A stretch of 64,000 nt of DNA, taken from contig NZ_CP055481.1 of NCBI RefSeq assembly GCF_013705725.1, positions 2,046,001-2,110,000 of the forward strand, written 5' to 3'. This DNA is from Klebsiella sp. RHBSTW-00484. GTDB lineage: Bacteria > Pseudomonadota > Gammaproteobacteria > Enterobacterales > Enterobacteriaceae. A program made the translations under genes and the position numbers. Shown here in pieces: positions 50,410 to 64,000 of the stretch (position 1 is the first letter of the stretch; the number at the start of each line of letters is the position of its first letter). The notes below the pieces were generated by a model, which ran no database searches, was not told the origin of the DNA, and was given only the letters and a program-made list of their open reading frames with translations.

Positions 50410-51294
50410 TTAGCCTAACAGTACGCGATCGATATTATGGCAACCCAGCGCTTTCAGCGTCGCTACGGTCGCATCCCATTGAATCAGTGTCGCATCGGCC
50501 TTCTCGGCGAGAATAGCGCGCTGGATATCCGGGTAATCGTAGCCGTTGAGGCTCAGCAGATTGAGCGCGCCCTGTAGCGGCGGCAAAGTCGGGTTAAAGG
50601 CGGCGTTTTCGGCATAGCTGCCGGTAAAAATAGTCCCGTCTTTCAACTCCAGCGCCACGCCGGACGGGGCCTTGCTGTAAGGCATATGGCAGCGGTTAGC
50701 CGCCTGAATCGCCGCCTGAGTCAGCGCGTCGCCGCTGAGCGGGAAGCCGTGATCTTGCTCATCCATCAGCAGGGTTTTGATTTCCAGATCTTTCGGTCCG
50801 AAAGCGTCTGGCAGATAGTGCTGGAGCGAATGCGCCTCGCGACCCGGCAAATGAATACGCAGCGCCAGCCCGCTGTTCAGTTCGTTCATAAACTGACGGC
50901 AGTGTCCGCAAGGGGTGTAGTTGACGGTAATCGCCTGCAGAGACTTTTCGCCGCGCAGCCAGGCATGGCTAATGGCGCTCTGCTCTGCGTGCACGGTCTG
51001 CTGCATGGTGGCACCGAGAAACTCCATATTGCCGCCGAAATACCAGGTTCCGCTGATGCCGCGAGCCACCGCGCCAACGTTAAAGTGAGAAAGGTCAGCG
51101 CGGGCACAGGCCGCCGCTAGCGGCAGCAGAGCAAAGGCCAGCGCGTCTTCATCCAGACCCGTTGCGCTTTGCAGCGCTGCAACTTGCCCGGCATTGAGCA
51201 TCGCCGGAAAATGCGGGTCGGCCAGCATCGGGGCGATAGCCGCTTGCAGATCCGCCGCCAGTTGGGGAAGAACAGCTTGAAAACGTGGGTGCAT
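50410..51294 (-). CDS. cdd: Cdd, cytidine deaminase
   Basis: 294 residues, the E. coli length and the dimeric two-domain form. Active site TVHAEQSAI with the proton-shuttling Glu and zinc ligands in [12 protein letters not shown]; the second domain is a degenerate copy. Converts cytidine to uridine, feeding the same pyrimidine salvage as rihB and psuG here. Promoter region carries CRP and CytR sites. Confidence 0.98.
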   Translation of the reverse strand: MHPRFQAVLPQLAADLQAAIAPMLADPHFPAMLNAGQVAALQSATGLDEDALAFALLPLAAACARADLSHFNVGAVARGISGTWYFGGNMEFLGATMQQTVHAEQSAISHAWLRGEKSLQAITVNYTPCGHCRQFMNELNSGLALRIHLPGREAHSLQHYLPDAFGPKDLEIKTLLMDEQDHGFPLSGDALTQAAIQAANRCHMPYSKAPSGVALELKDGTIFTGSYAENAAFNPTLPPLQGALNLLSLNGYDYPDIQRAILAEKADATLIQWDATVATLKALGCHNIDRVLLG

Positions 51295-51353
51295 AGCGTT
51301 GCCTCATAACAATGTAATGGAAATCTAGTGTACGGGTGGTTGTAACCTGTATA

Positions 51354-51420
51354 TGTGATAAACATCTCATTGTCTGTGCAACTCATTAATGTTGCATTGA
51401 ATAATGTGATTTAAATCACA
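51354..51420. promoter_or_regulatory. cdd promoter control: two CRP sites flanking a CytR site
   Basis: CRP sites TGTGA-TAAACA-TCTCA (51354-51369) and TGTGATTTAAATCACA (51405-51420, perfect) are 51 bases apart. Between them TGCAAC-TCATTAAT-GTTGCATT holds the CytR octamer GTTGCATT and its inverse. This is the CytR-CRP repression design known for E. coli cdd, so cytidine should induce. Confidence 0.8.
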
Positions 51421-51421
51421 T

Positions 51422-52117
51422 TTAACCGACTATCGCCAAAATTACCGGAAACAAAAACGGTGCAATCAGCGAGGTGATAATCCCGCAAAGTACCAGCGCC
51501 AGCGAGCTGAACGCCCCTTCCTGATAGTCGAGCTCTGCACAGCGAGCGGTCCCTAATGCGTGGGATGCGGTACCCATCGACAGACCGCGAGAGGCTTTGG
51601 TGCGGATACGCATCAGGTTCAGTAGGGTATGACCGAACACCGCCCCGAGAATACCGACGAAAATAACGCACACGGCGCTGATCGCCGGAATACCGCCAAT
51701 GCTGCTGCTCACCGCCATGGCAATCGGCGTGGTGACCGATTTAGGCAAAATAGAAGCGGCAATCTGTGGAGTCGCACCCATCAGCAATGCAACGGTGGTG
51801 CCGGTGACCATCGCCACCACGCTACCAATAAAGCAGATGGTAATGATGGACTTCCAGCGGGCGCGGATCTGGTGCAGTTGTTCATACAAAGGAAAGGCTA
51901 GAGCAACTACCGCCGGCTGCAGCAGGTCGTTAAGAATTTTACTGCCGAGGAAATAGCGCTCGTATGAGATACCGGTAATCAGCAGAAAAGGAATCAGCAC
52001 TACCATCGCTACCAGCAGCGGGTTGAGCAGTGGAAATTTAAACCGCGCCGCCAGCTTGCGGGCGAGGAAAAAGACGGCCAGGGTTAGCGGCAGCGACCAC
52101 CAGATTTCATGGATCAT
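51422..52117 (-). CDS. yohK: YohK, LrgB-family membrane protein
   Basis: 231 residues, about 7-8 membrane segments, LrgB/CidB signature [16 protein letters not shown]. Partner of YohJ. Bacillus and plant relatives export pyruvate or glycolate; the role in enterobacteria (pyruvate has been proposed) is not certain. Four-base overlap with yohJ. Confidence 0.95.
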   Translation of the reverse strand: MIHEIWWSLPLTLAVFFLARKLAARFKFPLLNPLLVAMVVLIPFLLITGISYERYFLGSKILNDLLQPAVVALAFPLYEQLHQIRARWKSIITICFIGSVVAMVTGTTVALLMGATPQIAASILPKSVTTPIAMAVSSSIGGIPAISAVCVIFVGILGAVFGHTLLNLMRIRTKASRGLSMGTASHALGTARCAELDYQEGAFSSLALVLCGIITSLIAPFLFPVILAIVG

Positions 52118-52512
52118 TTGTCACGTCCTTTTTGTCCGACCACTTTGCGCTCCCCGTGAACCAGGTGCGAGCTCCAACTGACCACCAAAAATACCACCAG
52201 CGTGCTTATCGCACAGGAGACCACGACCGGGCCGAACTGCGCGCGTAGTAAATCCCAATATTGCATAACGCCTACGCCGATGGGCACAAACAGCAACGCC
52301 ATATAGCGGATCAGAACATTGCAGCCGGGGTTAACCCACTGCGCGGGCATGATTTGCAACGCCAGCAAAAAGAACAAAATCAACATGCCAATAATGCTGC
52401 CAGGGATCGTTATCGGCAGCAGGGAGGAGATAAAAATACCGGCATATAAACAAGCATATATCAGCACGAAAGCGCGCAGATACTGCCAGACAATAATCAG
52501 TGATTGACTCAT
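52114..52512 (-). CDS. yohJ: YohJ, LrgA-family membrane protein
   Basis: 132 residues from the ATG at 52512, the E. coli length; the longer frame to 52548 is unlikely. Four hydrophobic segments with [17 protein letters not shown], the LrgA/CidA holin-like signature. First gene of yohJK. Confidence 0.94.
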   Translation of the reverse strand: MSQSLIIVWQYLRAFVLIYACLYAGIFISSLLPITIPGSIIGMLILFFLLALQIMPAQWVNPGCNVLIRYMALLFVPIGVGVMQYWDLLRAQFGPVVVSCAISTLVVFLVVSWSSHLVHGERKVVGQKGRDK

Positions 52513-52633
52513 GGTAATAACCCTTGATGAACCACATTCATCATACAATTAAACCCAAAAATGTGCTACCGATCACATCATGAATTCTACGCATACCTGA
52601 GATAGAGATCTGGAACACTTGACCATACTGATT

Positions 52634-53551
52634 TCAGGGCGACGGCTGCAGGGATAGATAATGAAGAAAGCGGTTAAGTGCAAGTGACGGCGCTTCACTT
52701 TTTCGCCAGAACACGCCAACGCTACCTTTTTGTTCAATGCGCGGCAAATTAAGAATCACCAGCTGGCGCTGCGCGGCGTAGCGCTGGGCCAGGCGCAATG
52801 AAAGAATCGATACCATATCGCTGCTTTGTAGCAGGTTGGTGGTGACGTTCATCGATGCCGATTCGATGGTGTTTTCCGGCAGCATTACGCCATTATCCAC
52901 CAGCGCATTATCAATACTCAGGCGAATCGGGGTGCCGGTCGGCCAGACAATCCAGCGCCAGTGGGCGAGGTCGGCCCAACTTAACCGCGTTTTTTCCGCC
53001 AGCGGGTGGTCGGGACGGGCGACGAAGCACACCGGCTCGGTGTAGAGCACCCGGTAGCTCAGAGGCAGCTCGAGCGCTCGCCCGCCGACCCGGCCCACCA
53101 CCACATCAACCACTCCAGCGAGCAGATCGTTGAGCAGCGGCGTCATCACTTTCTCTTCGATATTCAGGTGCAGAGTTGGCATCTCTTTAAGCAGCTCAAG
53201 AATAGCCTGCGAGACGCAGTCGGTCGCCACTGGCGAACAGCCGATCATCAGACTGCCTACCTGGCCGCCCTGCTTGAAACGCTCGATTTCATACTGCGAT
53301 CGCGACATATCGTTAATCAGCCGCTGGGCATGCTGTATCAGCAGTTTTCCGCCTTCTGAGGGACGCAGGCCTTTGCTGTGGCGTTCGAACAAGGGCATAC
53401 CGACTTCGTCTTCAAATTGGCTGAGCCATTTGGAAAGCGCAGGTTGCGTAATATTCATCATTTTCGCCACTTGCGTGAGATTGCCTTGCTCTCCCAGCGC
53501 CACCAGCATCTGCAGATGATGCAGCTTCAGTTTCTGCGTCCAGTTTGCCAT
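52634..53551 (-). CDS. mhbR: MhbR, LysR-type activator of 3-hydroxybenzoate genes
   Basis: 305 residues from the ATG at 53551 (MANWTQKLKLHHLQML); the longer frame to 53836 runs into mhbT and is not used. HTH segment VAKMMNITQPALSKWLSQFE and an effector domain. Divergent from mhbT, as in the Klebsiella mhbRTDHIM cluster, where MhbR activates on 3-hydroxybenzoate or gentisate. The 126-base shared gap is the control region. Confidence 0.93.
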   Translation of the reverse strand: MANWTQKLKLHHLQMLVALGEQGNLTQVAKMMNITQPALSKWLSQFEDEVGMPLFERHSKGLRPSEGGKLLIQHAQRLINDMSRSQYEIERFKQGGQVGSLMIGCSPVATDCVSQAILELLKEMPTLHLNIEEKVMTPLLNDLLAGVVDVVVGRVGGRALELPLSYRVLYTEPVCFVARPDHPLAEKTRLSWADLAHWRWIVWPTGTPIRLSIDNALVDNGVMLPENTIESASMNVTTNLLQSSDMVSILSLRLAQRYAAQRQLVILNLPRIEQKGSVGVFWRKSEAPSLALNRFLHYLSLQPSP

Positions 53552-53677
53552 TAGCGATAACCTCCAGGTTATGTCTATGCCCGAAATACCATTGTACATA
53601 TCATTGCATGAGCTACAAAATCGCAACATAAGAAAAACAAATACAACATCTACCCCTACCTGCAATGAGGCATAACC

Positions 53678-55036
53678 ATGACTCAACGACGTGAATTGCA
53701 AAAGCTGCTCGATACCGCACCAGTCGGTGCCCGTCAGTGGCGCGTGATTATCTGCTGCTTTCTGGTCGTCATGCTCGACGGCTTCGATACCGCCGCCATT
53801 GGTTTTATCGCACCGGATATCCGTAGCCACTGGCAATTAACCGCGGGTGATCTTGCGCCGTTATTTGGTGCCGGATTGCTGGGCTTAACCGCCGGGGCGC
53901 TGCTCTGCGGTCCGCTCTCCGACCGCTTTGGTCGCAAACGGGTGATTGAATTTTGCGTCGCGCTGTTTGGCTTGTTTAGCCTGCTTTCGGCGTTTGCGCC
54001 TGACCTGCAAATGTTGGTTATTCTGCGCTTTCTGACCGGCCTCGGTCTCGGCGGTGCGATGCCCAATACCATTACCATGACGTCGGAATATCTGCCGGCT
54101 CGGCGACGCGGCGCGCTGGTGACCCTGATGTTTTGCGGATTTACCCTCGGTTCGGCCATGGGGGGCGTAGTGAGCGCCCAGTTGGTTCCACTGATTGGCT
54201 GGCCCGGCATTTTGGTTCTCGGCGGCGTTTTACCATTGATGCTGGCGGTGGCGCTGGTGCCGCTGCTTCCTGAATCCCCACGCTGGCAGATCCGTCGCCA
54301 GTTACCGCAGGCAACTATTGCTAAAACCGTCGGTGCAATTACTGGCGAGCGCTATGACGACACCCATTTCTGGCTCGATGAACCCGCAGCAGGCGCGAAG
54401 GGCAGCATCAGTCAACTGTTTACGGGCCGCCAGTTGCCCATCACGTTGATGTTATGGGTGGTGTTCTTTATGAGCCTGCTGATTATCTATCTGCTCTCGA
54501 GCTGGATGCCGACGCTGCTGAACCATCGCGGTATTGATTTACAGCATGCGTCGTGGGTCACCGCCGCTTTCCAGATTGGCGGCACCTTTGGCGCGCTACT
54601 GCTCGGTGCGCTGATGGATCGCTTTAACCCTTATCGGGTGCTGGCGCTGAGCTACGGCATGGGCGCGGTCTGTATCGTGATGATAGGTCTGAGCGAGAAC
54701 GGTCTGTGGCTGATGGCGCTGGCGATTTTCGGTACTGGCATCGGTATCAGCGGTTCGCAGGTCGGGCTGAATGCGCTGACCGCAACGCTCTATCCCACCC
54801 AAAGCCGCGCCACCGGCGTGAGCTGGTCAAATGCCGTGGGCCGCTGCGGCGCCATCGTTGGCTCGCTCTCCGGCGGTGTGATGATGGCGATGAATTTCTC
54901 TTTCGACACCCTGTTTTTTGTTATCGCTGTACCGGCCGTTGTTAGCGCCGTGATGCTTATTCTGCTGACGCTCGCCGTCCGCAACCCGACATCTGTACCT
55001 GCCGAGCTGCCTTCTGCAGGCATCGTGAATAAATAA
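53678..55036 (+). CDS. mhbT: MhbT, aromatic acid/H+ symporter
   Basis: 452 residues, MFS superfamily AAHS family, 12 membrane helices. [15 protein letters not shown] in helix 1 carries the acidic residue needed for aromatic acid transport; [14 protein letters not shown] is the MFS loop 2-3 motif. Brings 3-hydroxybenzoate into the cell for the enzymes that follow. Confidence 0.95.
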   Translation: MTQRRELQKLLDTAPVGARQWRVIICCFLVVMLDGFDTAAIGFIAPDIRSHWQLTAGDLAPLFGAGLLGLTAGALLCGPLSDRFGRKRVIEFCVALFGLFSLLSAFAPDLQMLVILRFLTGLGLGGAMPNTITMTSEYLPARRRGALVTLMFCGFTLGSAMGGVVSAQLVPLIGWPGILVLGGVLPLMLAVALVPLLPESPRWQIRRQLPQATIAKTVGAITGERYDDTHFWLDEPAAGAKGSISQLFTGRQLPITLMLWVVFFMSLLIIYLLSSWMPTLLNHRGIDLQHASWVTAAFQIGGTFGALLLGALMDRFNPYRVLALSYGMGAVCIVMIGLSENGLWLMALAIFGTGIGISGSQVGLNALTATLYPTQSRATGVSWSNAVGRCGAIVGSLSGGVMMAMNFSFDTLFFVIAVPAVVSAVMLILLTLAVRNPTSVPAELPSAGIVNK

Positions 55037-55047
55037 GGAGAAGAATA

Positions 55048-56085
55048 ATGTCTCAATCCACTACGCAAACACACAATGGTCGTCAGCAGTTTTACCAGCA
55101 TATTTCCAGTCAAAATCTGACGCCGCTTTGGGAATCGCTGCACCATCTGGTCCCGAAAACGCCGAATGCCACCTGCGCGCCGGCTTACTGGAATTACCAG
55201 GAAATCCGTCCGCTGCTGATGGAAAGCGGCAAGCTGATTGGCGCGAAAGAAGCAATACGCCGCGTGCTGGTGCTGGAGAATCCGGCGCTGCGCGGACAGT
55301 CGTCGATAACATCGTCTCTGTACGCTGGTTTACAGCTGATTATGCCCGGCGAAGTCGCGCCGAGCCATCGCCATAACCAGTCGGCGTTACGTTTTATCGT
55401 TGAAGGAGAAGGGGCGTTTACCGCCGTTGATGGCGAGCGCACGCCGATGCACGCAGGCGATTTTATCCTGACTCCGCAATGGCGTTGGCATGACCACGGC
55501 AACCCCGGTAATGAGCCGGTTGTCTGGCTGGATGGGCTTGACTTGCCGCTGGTGAACTATCTGGGCTGCGCTTTTGCTGAGGATTATCCTGAAGATCAGC
55601 AGCCGGTAACCCGTAAAGAAGGGGACTACCTGCCCCGCTACGCCGCCAATATGCTGCCGCTGCGCCATCAGGTCGGTAACTCTTCCCCCATCTTCAATTA
55701 TCGCTATGACCGCAGCCGCGAGGCGCTGCACGACCTGACGCGCTTAGGCGAGGCCGACGAGTGGGATGGCTACAAAATGCGCTACGTCAACCCGGTGACC
55801 GGGGGGTATCCGATGCCGTCAATGGGCGCATTCCTGCAACTGTTGCCGAAAGGATTTACCTCGCGCGCGGCGAAGACCACCGACAGCACTATCTATCACG
55901 TAGTGGAAGGTAGCGGTCAGGTCACTATCGGCGAGCAGACTTTCTCTTTCCAGGCAAAAGATATCTTCGTGGTGCCGACCTGGCACGCCGTCTCATTTAT
56001 TTCCGCCGAAGATACCGTGTTATTCAGCTTTTCGGATCGTCCCGTGCAGGAAGCTCTCGGCCTGTTCCGCGAAGCGCGTTATTAA
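55048..56085 (+). CDS. mhbD: MhbD, gentisate 1,2-dioxygenase
   Basis: 345 residues, bicupin. The iron-binding histidines are in the N-terminal cupin, [13 protein letters not shown]; the second cupin (about 255-335) has TWHAVSF. Opens the gentisate ring to maleylpyruvate using O2. 11 bases after mhbT. Confidence 0.96.
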   Translation: MSQSTTQTHNGRQQFYQHISSQNLTPLWESLHHLVPKTPNATCAPAYWNYQEIRPLLMESGKLIGAKEAIRRVLVLENPALRGQSSITSSLYAGLQLIMPGEVAPSHRHNQSALRFIVEGEGAFTAVDGERTPMHAGDFILTPQWRWHDHGNPGNEPVVWLDGLDLPLVNYLGCAFAEDYPEDQQPVTRKEGDYLPRYAANMLPLRHQVGNSSPIFNYRYDRSREALHDLTRLGEADEWDGYKMRYVNPVTGGYPMPSMGAFLQLLPKGFTSRAAKTTDSTIYHVVEGSGQVTIGEQTFSFQAKDIFVVPTWHAVSFISAEDTVLFSFSDRPVQEALGLFREARY

Positions 56086-56102
56086 AAATAAGGAAACGAA
56101 TC

Positions 56103-56801
56103 ATGACTCAATACGTTTTTGCACCCCAGGCCCCGATTAGCGTGCCGGTTGTTGGCAGCGATGAGCAGTTCCCGGTGCGCCGCGTTTACTGCGTGGGGCG
56201 TAACTATGCCGCACACGCCCGCGAAATGGGTTTTGACCCGGATCGCGAACCGCCGTTCTTTTTCTGCAAACCCGCAGATGCGGTGGTGCCGGTTGCCGCA
56301 GGGGAAACGCTGAACCTGCCGTACCCGTCGCAAACCGATAACTACCACTACGAAATTGAGCTGGTGGTGGCGATTGGTAAGAAGGGCAGCGATATTCCGC
56401 TGGAGCAGGCCCATGAGTATATCTGGGGCTACGCCACCGGCCTGGATATGACCCGCCGCGACCGCCAAATGGAGATGCGCCAGATGGGCCGTCCGTGGGA
56501 AATCGGCAAAGCCTTCGATCTCTCCGCGCCGATTGCGCCGCTGCATAAAGCCGATACCGCAGATGTGAATCAGTCCGGGATCTGGTTACAGGTTAACGGC
56601 GAAGATCACCAGCGCAGCGATATCCGCCATCTGATCTGGTCGGTCAATGAAACCATCAGCTACCTGTCTGGTTTCTTCGAACTTCAGCCCGGCGACTTGA
56701 TTTTCACCGGTACACCGGAAGGCGTGGGCGCGGTGGTGAAAGGTGATGTGATCACCGGCAACGTAGAGGGTCTGACGCCAATCGCGGTTCGCGTGGTGTG
56801 A
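56103..56801 (+). CDS. mhbH: MhbH, fumarylpyruvate hydrolase
   Basis: 232 residues, fumarylacetoacetate hydrolase family. [15 protein letters not shown], the metal-binding [12 protein letters not shown] and [11 protein letters not shown] are typical. Splits fumarylpyruvate to fumarate and pyruvate, the last step of the pathway. Confidence 0.95.
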   Translation: MTQYVFAPQAPISVPVVGSDEQFPVRRVYCVGRNYAAHAREMGFDPDREPPFFFCKPADAVVPVAAGETLNLPYPSQTDNYHYEIELVVAIGKKGSDIPLEQAHEYIWGYATGLDMTRRDRQMEMRQMGRPWEIGKAFDLSAPIAPLHKADTADVNQSGIWLQVNGEDHQRSDIRHLIWSVNETISYLSGFFELQPGDLIFTGTPEGVGAVVKGDVITGNVEGLTPIAVRVV

Positions 56802-56809
56802 GGTGAATG

Positions 56810-57454
56810 ATGAAGCTGTACAGTTTTTTTAATAGCTCGGCGTCATATCGCGTGCGGATTGCGCTGGCGCTGAAGGGCATTGACTACCAGAGCGTGGGCG
56901 TCAACATCCGCATTGGCCAGCAGAATGCGCTGGAGTACCGGCGGTTGAACCCGGTTGGCCTGGTGCCGACGCTTACCACCGACGAGGGCGAGTCTCTCGG
57001 GCAGTCGCTGGCGATTGCGGACTGGCTTGACCGTCACTATCCGCAGCCGTTGCTTCTGCCGCAGGAAGATAGCGCGCGGATGCGGGTGCTGGAGATTGTT
57101 TACGCCATCGCCTGCGACATTCATCCAATAAATAACATGCGCGTTTTGCGCTACCTTGGCGACGAGCTGAAGGTGAGTGAAGAAGATAAAAAACGCTGGT
57201 ATGCGCACTGGATCCAGCAGGGATTTAGCGCCGTGGAGCAACTGTTGCGCCACGCTAAATCCAGTAGTTTCTGCGTGGGTGATGCGCCAACTCTGGCGGA
57301 CTGCTGCCTGGTGCCGCAGTGGGCTAACGCTTTGCGGATGGGTTGTGACCTGAGCCACTATCCGCGCTGCCAGGCGGTCTATGACGCCTGCACCCGGCTC
57401 CCGGCGTTTATCGCCGCCGCGCCGGAAAACCAACAAGATAAGATCCCGGCTTAG
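56810..57454 (+). CDS. mhbI: MhbI, maleylpyruvate isomerase
   Basis: 214 residues, zeta-class glutathione transferase fold. The glutathione site SSASYRVRIALALKG is near the N-terminus. Converts maleylpyruvate to fumarylpyruvate with glutathione. ATGs at 56807 and 56810 are both possible; the second is better spaced from AGGTG. Confidence 0.94.
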   Translation: MKLYSFFNSSASYRVRIALALKGIDYQSVGVNIRIGQQNALEYRRLNPVGLVPTLTTDEGESLGQSLAIADWLDRHYPQPLLLPQEDSARMRVLEIVYAIACDIHPINNMRVLRYLGDELKVSEEDKKRWYAHWIQQGFSAVEQLLRHAKSSSFCVGDAPTLADCCLVPQWANALRMGCDLSHYPRCQAVYDACTRLPAFIAAAPENQQDKIPA

Positions 57455-57462
57455 GAGGCAAC

Positions 57463-58656
57463 ATGGCAAAAGTGATGCGAGCAATTATTGTCGGCGGCGG
57501 CATCGGCGGGGCGGCAACGGCGCTCTCTCTGGCGCGCCAGGGCATCAAGGTGATGCTATTAGAAAAGGCCCATGAAATTGGCGAAATCGGCGCGGGGATC
57601 CAGCTTGGCCCAAACGCGTTCTCGGCGTTGGACAGCCTGGGTGTTGGCGAAATCGCCCGTCAACGTGCGGTATTTACCGATCACATCACCATGATGGACG
57701 CAGTAAACGGTGAAGAGGTGGTGTGCATTGAGACCGGGCAGGCCTTCCGCGACCACTTTGGCGGCCCCTATGCGGTGATCCATCGGGTGGACATCCACGC
57801 CACCGTCTGGGAAGCGGTGCTGACCCATCCTGGCGTGGAATATCGCACCTCAACGCAGGTGGTGGATATTCGTCAAACCGCCAATGACGTGACGGTTTTC
57901 GATGATAAAGGCAACAGCTGGACGGCCGATGTGCTGATCGGCTGCGACGGCGGAAAGTCGGTGGTGCGCCAGAGCCTGCTCGGCGATGCGCCAAGAGTGA
58001 CCGGCCACGTGGTGTATCGCGCGGTGGTTGACGCTGCCGATATGCCGGAAGATTTACGTATTAACGCCCCGGTGCTGTGGGCCGGGCCGCACTGCCACCT
58101 TGTGCATTACCCGTTACGCGGCGGCAAGCAGTACAACCTGGTGGTGACCTTCCACAGCCGCGAAAAAGAAGAGTGGGGCGTGCGCGACGGCAGCAAGGAA
58201 GAGGTGCTTTCTTATTTCAAAGGTATCCATCCGCGCCCCCGGCAGATGCTGGATAAGCCAACCTCCTGGCGACGCTGGTCCACTGCCGACCGTGAGCCGG
58301 TAGAGAAATGGGGCAACGATCGCATTACGCTGGTTGGTGATGCTGCCCATCCGGTGGCGCAGTATATGGCCCAGGGCGCCTGCATGGCGCTGGAAGATGC
58401 GGTGACGCTGGGCAAAGCGCTGGCGCAGTGCGACGGCGATGCGGCCCGCGCGTTTGCGCTGTATGAGTCGGTACGCATCCCACGCACCGCGCGTATTGTC
58501 TGGTCAACCCGTGAGATGGGGCGGGTTTATCATGCTGCCGGGGTCGAGCGCCAGGTACGCAACCTGCTATGGAAAGGCAAAACCCAGAGTGAGTTTTATC
58601 GCGGTATCGAGTGGTTATACGGCTGGAAAGAGGATAACTGCCTGGAAGCACGTTAA
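57463..58656 (+). CDS. mhbM: MhbM, 3-hydroxybenzoate 6-hydroxylase
   Basis: 397 residues, flavoprotein monooxygenase. FAD-binding [14 protein letters not shown] at the N-terminus, the DG motif [11 protein letters not shown] and the GD motif LVGDAAHPV are intact. Uses NADH and O2 to make gentisate from 3-hydroxybenzoate, the first enzymatic step. AGGAGG lies 5 bases upstream. Last gene of mhbTDHIM. Confidence 0.96.
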   Translation: MAKVMRAIIVGGGIGGAATALSLARQGIKVMLLEKAHEIGEIGAGIQLGPNAFSALDSLGVGEIARQRAVFTDHITMMDAVNGEEVVCIETGQAFRDHFGGPYAVIHRVDIHATVWEAVLTHPGVEYRTSTQVVDIRQTANDVTVFDDKGNSWTADVLIGCDGGKSVVRQSLLGDAPRVTGHVVYRAVVDAADMPEDLRINAPVLWAGPHCHLVHYPLRGGKQYNLVVTFHSREKEEWGVRDGSKEEVLSYFKGIHPRPRQMLDKPTSWRRWSTADREPVEKWGNDRITLVGDAAHPVAQYMAQGACMALEDAVTLGKALAQCDGDAARAFALYESVRIPRTARIVWSTREMGRVYHAAGVERQVRNLLWKGKTQSEFYRGIEWLYGWKEDNCLEAR

Positions 58657-58696
58657 CCTGCAGAGCATTTCCCGGGTCGCAGACAGCTGTGACATT

Positions 58697-58726
58697 GTAG
58701 CCCGGCTAAGCGCAGCGCAAGCCGGG
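58697..58726. repeat. REP element after mhbM
   Basis: TGTAGCCCGGCTAAGCGCAGCGCAAGCCGGG is a REP-type palindromic unit in the mhbM-dusC gap. Confidence 0.7.
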
Positions 58727-58778
58727 AAGCAGCAGCGCCTGCGGGAAAACGTACTGGCCCCCTTTCAACCCGCCCCGG

Positions 58779-58806
58779 GAGGCGCTACCATAGCGCCTCT
58801 TTTTTT
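58779..58806 (+). terminator. Rho-independent terminator before dusC
   Basis: GAGGCGCTA-CCA-TAGCGCCTC followed by seven T. Ends the mhb transcript, 19 bases before the dusC start. Confidence 0.9.
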
Positions 58807-58825
58807 CCGGGCAATGATAAACAAT

Positions 58826-59764
58826 ATGCGTGTATTACTGGCGCCGATGGAAGGTGTGCTCGATTCGCTGGTACGCGAGTTGCTGACCGAAGTGAATGAT
58901 TACGATCTCTGCATCACCGAATTTTTGCGCGTGGTGGATCAGCTCCTGCCGGTAAAATCGTTCTATAAGTTGTGTCCGGAATTGCACAACAATAGCCTGA
59001 CGCCGTCCGGTACTCGCGTGCGCATTCAGTTGCTCGGGCAATATCCGCAATGGCTGGCGGAAAACGCCGCCCGCGCGGTCGAGCTTGGCTCCTGGGGCGT
59101 TGACCTCAACTGTGGCTGTCCGTCAAAGCTGGTCAACGGCAGCGGCGGCGGGGCGACGTTGCTCAAAGACCCTGAACTTATCTATCGCGGCGCGAAGGCG
59201 ATGCGCGAGGCTGTGCCGGATCATCTACCGGTAACGGTCAAAGTACGTCTGGGCTGGGATAGCGGCGAGCGGCAATTTGAAATCGCCGATGCGGTTCAGC
59301 AGGCGGGGGCCAGCGAGCTGGTGGTTCACGGGCGCACCAAAGAGGACGGTTATAAAGCGGAGCGCATCAACTGGCAGGCGATCGGCGAAATTCGTCAGCG
59401 CCTGACCATCCCGGTGGTCGCCAACGGCGAAATCTGGGACTGGCAAAGCGCCCAGGGTTGTCTGGCGGTAACCGGCTGCGACTCGGTGATGATTGGCCGC
59501 GGCGCGCTGAACGTGCCGAACTTAAGCCGGGTGATCAAATATAACGAACCGCGCATGCCCTGGCCTGAGGTGGTCGGGCTACTGAAAAAATACGCTCACC
59601 TGGAAAAACAGGGCGACACCGGTCTTTATCACGTTGCGCGTATCAAACAGTGGTTGGGTTATTTACGTAAAGAATACCTTGAAGCCTCTGAGCTTTTTAG
59701 CGCGGTACGCGCCCTGCAGGATTCAAAGAGCATCGCGCGCACAATTAACGACTGGCGTAGTTAA
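58826..59764 (+). CDS. dusC: DusC, tRNA-dihydrouridine(16) synthase
   Basis: 312 residues from the ATG at 58826, matching the E. coli start (315). FMN TIM barrel that reduces U16 in tRNA. The active-site cysteine is C98 in DLNCGCPSK, and phosphate binding uses NGEIWDWQ and GRGAL. In E. coli dusC adjoins yohJ; here the mhb cluster lies between. The strong terminator directly in front leaves a very short leader, so its promoter must be within or before the hairpin. Confidence 0.96.
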   Translation: MRVLLAPMEGVLDSLVRELLTEVNDYDLCITEFLRVVDQLLPVKSFYKLCPELHNNSLTPSGTRVRIQLLGQYPQWLAENAARAVELGSWGVDLNCGCPSKLVNGSGGGATLLKDPELIYRGAKAMREAVPDHLPVTVKVRLGWDSGERQFEIADAVQQAGASELVVHGRTKEDGYKAERINWQAIGEIRQRLTIPVVANGEIWDWQSAQGCLAVTGCDSVMIGRGALNVPNLSRVIKYNEPRMPWPEVVGLLKKYAHLEKQGDTGLYHVARIKQWLGYLRKEYLEASELFSAVRALQDSKSIARTINDWRS

Positions 59765-59805
59765 ACTATCTGACCTGCATCACATTTTTCTGTTTGTCCC
59801 ATTGA

Positions 59806-60750
<945 letters not shown>

Positions 60751-60790
60751 GCGCTTATCGGGCCTGGCTCTTAGCTCCTTCATTAAAACT

Positions 60791-60820
60791 GGATTGTTAC
60801 TGCATTACGCAGGCAAAACC
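60791..60820 (+). promoter_or_regulatory. RAT between bglG and bglF
   Basis: GGATTGTTACTGCATTACGC followed by AGGCAAAACC, a near-perfect BglG target, in the 167-base gap. Confidence 0.88.
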
Positions 60821-60862
60821 TGAGCGCAACGCCAAAACCGGCGTTGTTCTCGGGTTTTTTTA
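60817..60862 (+). terminator. BglG-controlled terminator before bglF
   Basis: AACCTGAGCGCAACGCC, loop AAAACC, GGCGTTGTTCTCGGGTT, then T-rich tail. The left arm overlaps the RAT end. Confidence 0.85.
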
Positions 60863-60881
60863 TTTTTTAATACTCAGTTAA

Positions 60882-64000
<3,119 letters not shown>

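Noticed and set aside
58439..58825. N-terminal extension of dusC into the mhbM gene
   Set aside because: The extension crosses a REP and a strong terminator; homology begins at 58826.

Overview
The window reads as enterobacterial chromosome, most likely Klebsiella/Raoultella or a close relative. The backbone is the E. coli yeiQ-to-dusC neighbourhood (yeiQ, yeiP, yeiW, setB, fruBKA, psuKGT, yeiI, nfo, yeiH, yeiE, lysP, cirA, yeiG, folE, yeiB, galS, mglBAC, sanA, cdd, yohKJ, dusC), with protein lengths almost identical to E. coli. A Klebsiella-type 3-hydroxybenzoate/gentisate cluster (mhbRTDHIM) and a bgl beta-glucoside operon are added. Species cannot be fixed from sequence alone.

Layout. 1-6.1 kb: yeiQ (cut by the window edge), yeiP, yeiW, the CRP-like regulator yeiL, rihB and a NupX-type nucleoside transporter. 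6.1-11.4 kb: setB and the fructose PTS operon fruBKA with two Cra operators. 11.5-24.8 kb: an acetyltransferase, then a cobalamin-riboswitch leader followed by a tightly packed run of 15 genes: a FecB/BtuF-type ABC importer, a pseudoazurin, a complete cytochrome bc1 complex (Rieske, cytochrome b, cytochrome c1) and the full ccmABCDEFGH cytochrome c maturation set. 25-28.4 kb: psuK-psuG and a second NupX/PsuT transporter. 28.4-36.4 kb: yeiI, nfo, yeiH, yeiE, lysP, cirA.

36.5-41.1 kb is a scarred accessory site. A hok/sok-type toxin locus is broken by a 127-bp ERIC element and by an IS150-type insertion whose two end repeats enclose about 4.1 kb. The insert holds the transposase genes plus a TacA/TacT-type toxin-antitoxin pair, an HxlR regulator and a short-chain dehydrogenase-like protein lacking the catalytic Tyr and Lys. 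41.1-52.5 kb returns to backbone: yeiG, folE, yeiB, galS, mglBAC, sanA, cdd, yohKJ. 52.6-58.7 kb is the mhb cluster, inserted between yohJ and dusC. 59.8-64 kb is bglG-bglF-bglB, with two antiterminator RNA sites; bglB runs off the edge.

The most unusual system is the 12.3-24.8 kb block. Enterobacteria normally oxidise quinol with bo/bd oxidases and lack bc1 and pseudoazurin. Here a quinol-to-cytochrome c/copper-protein branch, the machinery to attach its heme, and a vitamin-B12-type uptake system are collinear behind a single riboswitch. No terminal acceptor (cbb3/aa3 oxidase, NirK, N2O reductase) lies in the window, so the electron sink must be elsewhere or is new.
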